64,000 nucleotides of DNA from CAYQTE01 sp964420285 (GTDB lineage Bacteria > Planctomycetota > Phycisphaerae > Tepidisphaerales > Tepidisphaeraceae). Made by a program: the position numbers and the translations under genes. The stretch spans positions 1 through 64,000 of the forward strand of contig CAYQTE010000016.1 of assembly GCA_964420285.1 (NCBI GenBank), read 5' to 3'. Below the pieces are notes generated by a model. It ran no database searches and was not told where the DNA came from. It saw only the letters and a program-made list of their open reading frames with translations. Below are positions 50,575-57,719 of this stretch, piece by piece. Each line of letters begins with the position of its first letter. Position 1 is the stretch's first letter.

Positions 50575-53055
50575 CTACCTCTTGAACCTCTCCAGCAGCG
50601 AGCCGACGGCGCCGAGAACCCGATCGAGAACTTCAGGGCTGGGGGCCGGGAACTTGAGGTAGGTTTCGCCGGTGTGGGCGTCCCGATGGACGAAGGAGAG
50701 GCCGGGGGATGCCGCGGTGCCGGAGGCGGCACGAGGAGAAGAAGGGGCTGTGGGGTGCGTGGCGGCGGCGAGTTGTTCGAGGATGGCAAGGCCGGTTTGT
50801 AACAGGCCGGACCAGGGGTCGGCTTGGGGAGTAATAATCGTTGGCGCCGCGGGCGTTGCAACGGCGGATTCGGGTTGGGCGGCCTCGGGATGGCCGTTGC
50901 CGTCGGTGGATTCGTAATCTTCCGGCGGGTCTTGGGCTGCCGGTTGCGGGATGGAACTGGTGGCGGTCTCGACGGTTTCCATGAAGCGTTTGAGGCGGCT
51001 GCCGCCGAGGAAGACTTCCTTTTCACCGCCGTCCAGGGCGCCGGCGAAGAGGGAGGTCTTGAATTTCAACAGGGAGAGCATTCCTTCCTCGATCGTGCCC
51101 TGGGCGACGAAATTGACGACACGGACCGGCTGTCGCTGGCCGAGGCGGTGGACGCGGCCGATGCGCTGTTCGAGGACGGCCGGGTTCCAAGGCAGGTCGA
51201 TATTGACGACGACCGAGGCGTGTTGGAGATTCAATCCGACGCCGCCGGCATCGGTGGAGAGGAAGGCGCGGCAGCGGTCATCCTCGCGGAAGCGGTCGAT
51301 GAGGTTTTTGCGATTCATGCCGGGGACGCCGCCGTGGAAGACGACGTGGCCCCACTGTCGCTCCTTGAGACGACGCTGGAGGAGTTCGTGCATGCGAAGC
51401 CACTGGCTGAAAATGACGACCTTGGTGTCGGGCTGTTCGAGCATTTCGCCCAGGAGCGTGGCCAGTTCGTCGGCCTTGACGCCGAAGTCGGTTTCGTGGT
51501 CCAGGAGATAGGTGCTGTCGCAGCTCATGCGCATGTTCTGGAGGAAGATCATGAGGCGCTGCTTGTCGGCCTCGGAGAGGAAGCCAAAGCGGCGCCATTT
51601 GGCCACGATCTTGGCGACCAGCGCCCGGTTCTCCTCGTGCATGTCCATTTGCTGGGACGTCATGGGAAGGAACAAGTGCTTGTCGAGCCGCTCGGGAAGC
51701 TGATCGAGAACCTGCTTTTTGCGGCGGCGGAGCAGAATGGGGGCCAGCGTCTTGCCGATGGAATCGAGGTCTTTATAGCCGACGACCCGGCCGGTTTCGG
51801 GGTCGTGGATTTGATGATCGGCCAGGAAGCGGAACGTGGGGCCGAGACGATGGCGATCGACGAACTGGATGATGGAGACGAGTTCTTCGAGGCGGTTTTC
51901 CAGGGGCGTGCCGGTGAGGACGATGGCATAGGGCGAGGCGATCTGCTTGACGCAGCGTGCGGCGCGGGTGTTCCAGTTCTTGATGCGCTGGGCTTCGTCG
52001 AGAATGACCAGATCGGGCGACCACTCGCCAATGAGGTCCAGATCGCGATGGACGGTGTCGTAGTTGGTGATTTTGTAGAAGGCATTCGCGGCATAACCCT
52101 GCTGGCGCCGGGGGCGCAGGCCGCCGATGACCTGCGTGGTGCGCGTCGCGAACTTCTCGATCTCGCGTTCCCATTGATGTTTCAACGAGGTGGGGCAGAC
52201 GACCAGCACGCGTTCGACGCCAAATTCTTTGGCCATGATTTCGACGGCCGCGATGGCCTGGATGGTTTTCCCCAAGCCCATTTCATCGCCGATGAGGCAG
52301 CGGCCGGCCCGCGCGGCGAAGAGTGCGCCTTCACGTTGATAATCGTAGAGGGGAACCTTGACGAGTTTGTTGAATTCGGGGCTGCGGATGCCGTCGCGGA
52401 AGGCGGCCTCGATGCGTTCATGGCGGCGCTGCCGGTCGCGGACTTCGGCGACGAATCCGAGCACATCCTCGTGGCAGCGCAGATCGTGATCGAAACGAGA
52501 TGACTGCGAGAGAAATTCCTCGAACTGGCCGAAGGCGGTATCGCGCAAAACTCCGTCGGCGTCGAAGTATTTGTGCGTGAGGCGCACCAGTTCCGGCGGG
52601 CAGCCGGCGCCGGTGCGCAGGCGCACTTCACGGCGGGCGCCGTAGCGCAGGTAGACTTCGCTGTGCGAGGGTCGGAATCCGGCCCGCAGCTTTGCGGCCG
52701 TATCTTTCCGCTTGGTCAGCTTGGCCAGCGTGAATTCGATATGTTTGCAGGTGCCGAGTGTATTAGTGGTGAAATCAGGGCAGGAGCAGAAATTATCGCC
52801 CAGGGCGTCGCCGCGGATGGCCACGCGGTAGGTGCTTTTGCTCTGCGGGTTGGTGACCTGGAAATCGGAGAAAACCGGCTCGTCGCCCAGGTTTTCGAGC
52901 TTGAACGCCTGCTCACGGCCGAATTGGCGGCGCAATTCGATTTGCCACGCCTCGATGGACATGTCGGCGGGCTTGTGAACGCGCGAAAGTTTTTTCGGCG
53001 GGCGGGGTTGCTTCTTGTTCGCCGACTTGGTTTTCGCTTCTTTGGTGTTGGTCAT
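50575..53055 (-). CDS. SNF2-family DNA helicase with SWIM zinc finger
   Basis: The protein has 826 residues. SWIM motif CSCPDFTTNTLGTCKH (Cys90, Cys92, Cys103, His105) precedes the SNF2 core: Walker A GDEMGLGKTIQ (256-264), LVVCPTSLKHQWEREI, DEAQ box (353-356), TGTPLENRLEELVSI, and helicase C motifs FLSTDAGGVGLNLQHASVVV and QRIGRVHRLGQRQ. It is an ATP-driven DNA translocase of the RapA/HepA-like bacterial type; a role in transcription recycling, repair or defence cannot be chosen from sequence. The C-terminal 100 residues are Pro/Ala/Thr-rich and end SLLERFKR. Its 3' end is duplicated at 49698. Confidence 0.9.
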   Translation of the reverse strand: MTNTKEAKTKSANKKQPRPPKKLSRVHKPADMSIEAWQIELRRQFGREQAFKLENLGDEPVFSDFQVTNPQSKSTYRVAIRGDALGDNFCSCPDFTTNTLGTCKHIEFTLAKLTKRKDTAAKLRAGFRPSHSEVYLRYGARREVRLRTGAGCPPELVRLTHKYFDADGVLRDTAFGQFEEFLSQSSRFDHDLRCHEDVLGFVAEVRDRQRRHERIEAAFRDGIRSPEFNKLVKVPLYDYQREGALFAARAGRCLIGDEMGLGKTIQAIAAVEIMAKEFGVERVLVVCPTSLKHQWEREIEKFATRTTQVIGGLRPRRQQGYAANAFYKITNYDTVHRDLDLIGEWSPDLVILDEAQRIKNWNTRAARCVKQIASPYAIVLTGTPLENRLEELVSIIQFVDRHRLGPTFRFLADHQIHDPETGRVVGYKDLDSIGKTLAPILLRRRKKQVLDQLPERLDKHLFLPMTSQQMDMHEENRALVAKIVAKWRRFGFLSEADKQRLMIFLQNMRMSCDSTYLLDHETDFGVKADELATLLGEMLEQPDTKVVIFSQWLRMHELLQRRLKERQWGHVVFHGGVPGMNRKNLIDRFREDDRCRAFLSTDAGGVGLNLQHASVVVNIDLPWNPAVLEQRIGRVHRLGQRQPVRVVNFVAQGTIEEGMLSLLKFKTSLFAGALDGGEKEVFLGGSRLKRFMETVETATSSIPQPAAQDPPEDYESTDGNGHPEAAQPESAVATPAAPTIITPQADPWSGLLQTGLAILEQLAAATHPTAPSSPRAASGTAASPGLSFVHRDAHTGETYLKFPAPSPEVLDRVLGAVGSLLERFKR

Positions 53056-53175
53056 GGGGTCGAATTATTAGCACGACGACGGCGCATCCGCAAAGGATCG
53101 GGCCATCGCAGTGTTCCAATCTGCTGAACGGAATGCCTGCTGGACACCACAGGGAAATGAGTCGATAATGAATCT

Positions 53176-53346
53176 ATGGTGCAGAGCGTGGAAGAAATCG
53201 TACGAGAATACCTTCAAGCCGCTCGGAAAATGCGGCGCGAGAACCGCGACCCCGCCAAGGCCAAGGCGTTTCTTTTGCGCGCCGGCATTGCCGAGCGGCA
53301 TAAAGCCTCACCCAACGGCATCCGTCTGGCCAAGCGATATCGCTAA
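53176..53346 (+). CDS. 56-residue putative antitoxin
   Basis: ATG at 53176, TAA at 53344-53346, too short for most gene finders. The protein has a helical, charged N-terminus (VQSVEEIVREYLQAARKM) and a C-terminus AKAFLLRAGIAERH ... NGIRLAKRYR. Small proteins with the AFLxRAGI ... G.L...Y pattern recur next to toxin genes. The next gene starts two bases downstream, so the two form a tight module, divergent from the helicase. Confidence 0.6.
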   Translation: MVQSVEEIVREYLQAARKMRRENRDPAKAKAFLLRAGIAERHKASPNGIRLAKRYR

Positions 53347-53348
53347 TC

Positions 53349-53960
53349 GTGGACGCCGCTTCCACCAGTTTCGTGCTTGGCTACCACGGTTGCGACCGGG
53401 CACTGTCGGAGCGCGTGCTGGCTGGCAAGGCGTCCCTGAAACAAAGCCACAACGATTACGATTGGCTTGGTGACGGCGTGTATTTCTGGGAACACAACGC
53501 CCGGCGGGCGTTTGAGTTCGCCCGCGAAATCGCGCGGCGACCACGACACTCCGGGCAGAAGATCAAGAACCCTGCCGTAATCGGCGCGATCATCGACCTT
53601 CGGTACTGTTTGAATCTCCTGGATTCCCGTTTCATCGTAATGGTCCGCGAAGCGTACGAGCAATTGGTCGAATCAGCGGCTGGGGGGCGAATGACGCTGC
53701 CGCGGAACACTGGCGGAGGAGACAAATTAAAACGCAATCTCGATTGTGCGGTCATCCGCACGCTGCACCAGACGCACGAAGACGAGGGGAAGCCACCGTT
53801 TGACACCGTCCGCGCCGCATTCATCGAAGGTGCGAGGCTCTATCCCGATGCCGGCTTCCTGGCCAAGAACCACATCCAGATTTGCGTCCGCAACGCTGCC
53901 TGCATCTTGGGGTATTTCCGCGCCCTGGACGAAACCGGCACGCCGATATCATTCAGTTGA
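53349..53960 (+). CDS. Putative ADP-ribosyltransferase-like toxin
   Basis: The protein has 203 residues with a GTG start two bases after the upstream stop. The N-terminus LGYHGCDRALSERVLAG and then DYDWLGDGVYFWEHNARRAF resemble the YHG (His13) and GxYF/W (Tyr45) motifs of PARP-like/RES-like ADP-ribosyltransferase folds, followed by KNPAVIGAIIDLRYCLNLLD, LDCAVIRTLHQ, and HIQICVRNAACILGYFRAL. I know similar proteins only as conserved hypotheticals. Its pairing with a 56-residue gene suggests a toxin-antitoxin or abortive-infection module. The catalytic Glu is not identified, so enzymatic function is inference. Confidence 0.55.
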   Translation: MDAASTSFVLGYHGCDRALSERVLAGKASLKQSHNDYDWLGDGVYFWEHNARRAFEFAREIARRPRHSGQKIKNPAVIGAIIDLRYCLNLLDSRFIVMVREAYEQLVESAAGGRMTLPRNTGGGDKLKRNLDCAVIRTLHQTHEDEGKPPFDTVRAAFIEGARLYPDAGFLAKNHIQICVRNAACILGYFRALDETGTPISFS

Positions 53961-54040
53961 TTGCGCCGGTGGGTTTCGGGAAAGTTCACGACGCATTCTG
54001 TCTGGCCTTACATTCCGGATGCATGTTTCTTGCCCGCCCG

Positions 54041-54754
54041 CTACGGCACCATCGAATCCGAGCCTTCAGGGTCGATGTAATTCCAGAGATACAACGATGC
54101 GGCGGTGCGATGCGGACGCCAGGGTTCGCCCAGCGGGAGAATCTCTTTGGGCGACGGCACTTCCTTCATGCCGTAGACGATTGAGATGCTGCGCCGCAGG
54201 GCGTAGTCGCCGATCGGAAACACATCGCGACGGCCAAGGTGGAAGATCAGGAGCATCTCGACAGTCCACTGGCCGATGCCGCGGATACCGGTCAGTCGCT
54301 GGGAGATCTCGTCGTCGCTGAGGACCAGCATCAGGTCGGACGTGGGAACCGTTCCGTCCATGGTCTTTGCGGCGAGGTCTTTGACGGCGGTGATCTTGTT
54401 CCACGACAGGCCGGCGCCTCGCAGCAAATCGTCCGACGTTCTCAGCAGATCGGCGGGCTGGGGAATCGCCGCGTGGGGATCGAGCGCTTTGATCCGGCCG
54501 AGTATGGTGTTGGCGGCTTTGGGCGACAGTTGCTGCTGAACGATCGCCTGAAAGAGCGTGCTGTATGGCGATTGGCCGGGAGCGAGTTTGAAGTCGATCG
54601 GCTTGGCGAAGCAGCGGGCGAGGACCGGATCGCGCGCGGACAGGATTTTGGCGGCGCGGCGAAGATGTGCGGCCGAGCTAATGACCGGATGAGGCTTTGC
54701 GGCGACGGGTCTTGCCGGCGGCGCTTTTGCCTTTGCTGAGTGGCTTGACTTCAT
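54041..54754 (-). CDS. DNA-3-methyladenine glycosylase, AlkA-type HhH-GPD
   Basis: The protein has 237 residues. QSPYSTLFQAIVQQQLSPKA begins the HhH-GPD domain; the hairpin LTGIRGIGQWTVEMLLIFHL precedes the catalytic Asp in VFPIGDYAL (Asp183). It removes alkylated purines from DNA to start base-excision repair. The N-terminal 25 residues are Lys/Ala/Pro-rich. Its start lies 77 bases inside the 3' end of the preceding DUF gene, an overlap in different frames; a later start is possible but none is obviously better. Confidence 0.9.
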   Translation of the reverse strand: MKSSHSAKAKAPPARPVAAKPHPVISSAAHLRRAAKILSARDPVLARCFAKPIDFKLAPGQSPYSTLFQAIVQQQLSPKAANTILGRIKALDPHAAIPQPADLLRTSDDLLRGAGLSWNKITAVKDLAAKTMDGTVPTSDLMLVLSDDEISQRLTGIRGIGQWTVEMLLIFHLGRRDVFPIGDYALRRSISIVYGMKEVPSPKEILPLGEPWRPHRTAASLYLWNYIDPEGSDSMVP

Positions 54755-55148
54755 GTAATGGGCTCCGTGCGCAATCTGTGGCGGCGTTCAGAAATCCAAG
54801 TGTCTCCCATTGGCGGCGAGCCTCGGCGGTCAGTTCATCGAGCTTCGCAAACAAGACATCGTCCGGCCGTTGAAAATTGAAACACGTCTTGCCCTGCTTG
54901 CGAGCCAGTAGCTTGGGATCCACCGCGGCTTGCAGCTTCGGATTGAAATAGAGCGGCATCAGGTGATAGGTGACAGCGCTCTTTTTCATGAGGACCGCGC
55001 CAAACCACATCGGGTGCCCGTTGGGAGCGGTCGCGCGAGTGACGAGCGTGAAATCGTCCGGCTTGTCGGATTTGACGATCATGCCGCCGGAATGCTTCTT
55101 CATGATCGCACGCAGCGCCGCGAAGGCGGCGGGGTAATCGGTCGGCAT
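54678..55148 (-). CDS. Conserved DUF1801-like/YdhG-type hypothetical protein
   Basis: The protein has 156 residues from the ATG at 55148 (GGAG six bases upstream; TTG six bases earlier is less likely). Conserved pieces are MWFGAVLMKKSAVTYHLMPL, YFNPKLQAAVDPKLLARKQG and KTCFNFQRPD, a pattern seen in many bacterial proteins of unknown role with a YdhG-like fold. A Lys/Arg tail follows. It overlaps the glycosylase gene by 77 bases and is likely co-transcribed with it. Confidence 0.65.
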   Translation of the reverse strand: MPTDYPAAFAALRAIMKKHSGGMIVKSDKPDDFTLVTRATAPNGHPMWFGAVLMKKSAVTYHLMPLYFNPKLQAAVDPKLLARKQGKTCFNFQRPDDVLFAKLDELTAEARRQWETLGFLNAATDCARSPLHEVKPLSKGKSAAGKTRRRKASSGH

Positions 55149-55161
55149 CGGCAACTCCGTT

Positions 55162-55506
55162 TCATTTGCCGGAAAACATGTCGAAAACCAATGGGCATGA
55201 GAGGCACACGCCCAGAAAGACCAGAACGATCGTCACGGCCATAATGGTGGCGGTGTTGGTGAGATCGCAATTCTTCCAACGGACGTGCAGGATGGCCCAG
55301 GCGATCAGCCACAGGACAATGCCAACAATTGTCTTACCGGTCAGATTGCCAACCGGATCGTAGAAGTTCAGGTGCCTGGCAAAGAACGCAGATCGTTCGC
55401 CCAGCACGATCAGGATTCCCAGCGCAAGACAACCGATGCCCGCGGCCAGAATCGCCGCCCAGGCCGGGCCGTTCGGGATTTTTTCCGAGTCATTCGACAT
55501 TGTCAT
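55162..55506 (-). CDS. Small membrane protein, three helices
   Basis: The protein has 114 residues from the ATG at 55506 (GGGAG six bases upstream). Three helices are visible: PAWAAILAAGIGCLALGILI, TIVGIVLWLIAWAILHV, and TIMAVTIVLVFLGVCLSCPL. It lies 38 bases after the next membrane protein gene and is likely its operon partner. No family recognised; small partners of respiratory or cytochrome complexes often look like this. Confidence 0.6.
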   Translation of the reverse strand: MTMSNDSEKIPNGPAWAAILAAGIGCLALGILIVLGERSAFFARHLNFYDPVGNLTGKTIVGIVLWLIAWAILHVRWKNCDLTNTATIMAVTIVLVFLGVCLSCPLVFDMFSGK

Positions 55507-55544
55507 GGACAACTCCCTGGCGCAGTCTGAATCATGCTCAAGAC

Positions 55545-56084
55545 CTATCGCGTCGGCGCCATCTTGTTGATGAACGCGCCGAACAGCCCGGCCACCGCGG
55601 CGCAAAAGAACGACACCGTATAGAGCACCAGCAGGGCTTGGCGCACTTTCGCATCGCGCACCAGTTGCCGGCCGTACTGTGTGACGACAGCGGCCACCGC
55701 CGTGGCGAGAATGGGGGCGAACCAGGCGACGTGCTCCTTCCATTCCATGCCGAATTCGTGCCAGTCCTCGGTTTGCGGTTTGGAAATCAGCAGGGCCTTG
55801 GGGTAATTGGCCAGCGCGGCGGCCGGGGCGCCCGCGGGCGGCTTGGCGCGATACCAGGGATAGATGACGTAAGTGCCAATGATGACCGCCAGCCATGCAA
55901 AGATCGCCATGGTCCAGGTGACGGCGATCAATCGTCGCAGGGTCCGGCGTGCGCCTTCCGGGGTCACCCATTCGGATCGCAGTCCCCACAGCGCCACAAG
56001 CCCGCCTGCAAAAGCCAGCAGAAATCCGGCCCCGAAAACCATCCCATGCAACGCCGTCCACAATTCACGGTTGGAAAGCTGCAT
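55545..56084 (-). CDS. Membrane protein, four helices
   Basis: The protein has 179 residues from the ATG at 56084 (AGGAGG six bases upstream). Helices: ALHGMVFGAGFLLAFAGGLV, TWTMAIFAWLAVIIGTYVIY, APILATAVAAVVTQYG, and LLVLYTVSFFCAAVAGLFGA. Two periplasmic or cytoplasmic His residues (ALHG, EWKEHVAW) sit near helix ends and could bind heme or metal, but no cytochrome motif is certain. It pairs with the small membrane protein downstream. Confidence 0.6.
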   Translation of the reverse strand: MQLSNRELWTALHGMVFGAGFLLAFAGGLVALWGLRSEWVTPEGARRTLRRLIAVTWTMAIFAWLAVIIGTYVIYPWYRAKPPAGAPAAALANYPKALLISKPQTEDWHEFGMEWKEHVAWFAPILATAVAAVVTQYGRQLVRDAKVRQALLVLYTVSFFCAAVAGLFGAFINKMAPTR

Positions 56085-56294
56085 CGCTGGCCTCCTGCGC
56101 GCCGCCATAAGACAAGGCCGCCGGCGACATGAGCGGCCGGCAATCATAGCACCGCCCGCGAGGCCCGGCCATTGACGGGCAAGCTTTACGAAAAGCTAAC
56201 AGTTGATTCCCGCGCCGCTTTCTTGAGAATTCGCGGCGACGATGCTTCAATGGCCCGGTCCACTGAAGGCATTTGGATCAACATGAGGAATGGC

Positions 56295-57107
56295 ATGGAA
56301 CTATCAACCAGCCCGCGGCAAACAGGTTCGTTTCTGGCAGGACGCTGCTTCACCATCATCGCGGCCGTTGCCGTGATCTGCATCGGGTTGCCGTCCCAAC
56401 GGGCGACGGCCGGTCCGCCTTTCATCACCGATGATCCCGAGCCCGTCGAGACGGGTCACGGCGAACTCTATCTGTCGACGATCGACAACTGGGCTCGCGA
56501 CGGCGTCTCCGGCACCCTGCCGCACGTCGAGTTCAACTACGGGCCGATCGAGAACATGCAGCTCCACGTTCTGGCGCCGATGGCGTACGACCGGCCGAAC
56601 GTCGCGGACAACCTGAAATACGGATACGGCGACACCGAGTTCGGGATCAAATATCGGTTCATTCAGGAAGATCAGTTGTTCCCCGGCTGCCCGCAGGTGG
56701 GAACTTTCCCGCTGGTGGAATTCCCGACCGGCGACCGCAACAACGGCACCGGCACCGGCCGGGCTCAGTTCTTCCTGCCCGTCTGGATGCAGAAGAGCTG
56801 GGGCGAGGAGAACCGCCAATGGACGGTGTACGGCGGCGGCGGCTACTGGTTCAACCCCGGCGCCGGGAACCTCAATTACGGATTCGTCGGCGTCGTGCTA
56901 CAAAAGCAGCTCACAGATAAGCTTGCCGTTGGCGGCGAATTGAATCACTCGACAGTCAGCGCCCGGGGCCAGAAGGACCACACCGGCCTCAACCTCGGAT
57001 GCATCTATGACTTCACCGAGCATTGGCACGCCCTGCTCTCGGTCGGGCGCGACATCCACGGTTCAGAACTGCTGACCAGCTACGCCGGGATTCAGTTGAC
57101 GTTTTGA
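56295..57107 (+). CDS. Outer-membrane beta-barrel, transporter-like
   Basis: The protein has 270 residues from the ATG at 56295 (GAGGA five bases upstream). Signal peptide ends near RATAGPP; then FITDDPEPVETGHGELYLS, a start seen in the phenol-MetA-degradation-like/transporter outer-membrane family. Amphipathic strands follow (YGYGDTEFGIKYRFIQ, QWTVYGGGGYWFNPG, LHALLSVGRD-like), ending in an aromatic residue (GIQLTF), the mark of barrels inserted by Bam. It may take up hydrophobic or small solutes; the substrate is unknown. Confidence 0.7.
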   Translation: MELSTSPRQTGSFLAGRCFTIIAAVAVICIGLPSQRATAGPPFITDDPEPVETGHGELYLSTIDNWARDGVSGTLPHVEFNYGPIENMQLHVLAPMAYDRPNVADNLKYGYGDTEFGIKYRFIQEDQLFPGCPQVGTFPLVEFPTGDRNNGTGTGRAQFFLPVWMQKSWGEENRQWTVYGGGGYWFNPGAGNLNYGFVGVVLQKQLTDKLAVGGELNHSTVSARGQKDHTGLNLGCIYDFTEHWHALLSVGRDIHGSELLTSYAGIQLTF

Positions 57108-57206
57108 CGCCGTGCCTAAAGTGGATGCCGGGCTTGCCGGACCGTATGTGTCGTGACGCAGAGTTAGAGCAAGAACGTCCGAGCTACAACCGTGCCGCAC
57201 CAAACA

Positions 57207-57503
57207 TCAACCTGAACGAGCCTTCAAGACCGACGTGCTCTCAGCGCTCCACTGGTCAAAGTGCTGCGCGATATAGATTCGCAAGGGACACGTGCAGGCG
57301 AATGCCGCTGCAAACGGCTTGGCAAACGGGCACGGGATCGGGCCCGGATCATGGCACCCCAGGCATTCCAGAATCCCCGATTGTGCGTCAAATTCGGCGC
57401 GGCACAGATCCTCCAGCGCCGCTCCGACGCACATGAAATCCCTGGGACATTTCACCTGCGATTTCAGTTCTTCAAGCGTCAATTTTTCTTCAGGTTGAAT
57501 CAT
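57207..57503 (-). CDS. Cys-rich small conserved hypothetical protein
   Basis: The protein has 98 residues. After MIQPEEKLTLEELKSQVKCP come Cys in the pattern CPRDFMC ... LC ... CLGC ... CPFA ... CTCPLRIYI. Seven or more Cys in such spacing suggest a metal or Fe-S centre in the cytoplasm. Similar small proteins (CPxDFxC ... ECL ... CPLR) occur in delta-proteobacteria and others without known role. It is convergent with the OMP gene and divergent from the TonB-dependent receptor gene. Confidence 0.6.
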   Translation of the reverse strand: MIQPEEKLTLEELKSQVKCPRDFMCVGAALEDLCRAEFDAQSGILECLGCHDPGPIPCPFAKPFAAAFACTCPLRIYIAQHFDQWSAESTSVLKARSG

Positions 57504-57719
57504 GGCATCCGTTCTCGCGGTGCCGCCCTTTCTTGCGGGTAAATCGGCCGCGGCGGCGATTATATCGCGGCATCTTCACACGGATTGCCGTACCGGACAA
57601 GCAAACAAATGCAAAAAAAAAAATGCAATGGGAAAGCCCTTGTAAAGACTTCAGCCCTCGGTATCGTGCGCGACAATTTCTGCCACGTCCGAGAAAAAAG
57701 GCCCAGTTGGGAGGTTGAG

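Noticed and set aside
50824..52503. Plus-strand frame of 559 residues inside the helicase gene
   Set aside because: The opposite strand encodes all SNF2 motifs; this frame has none and is a mirror of codon bias.
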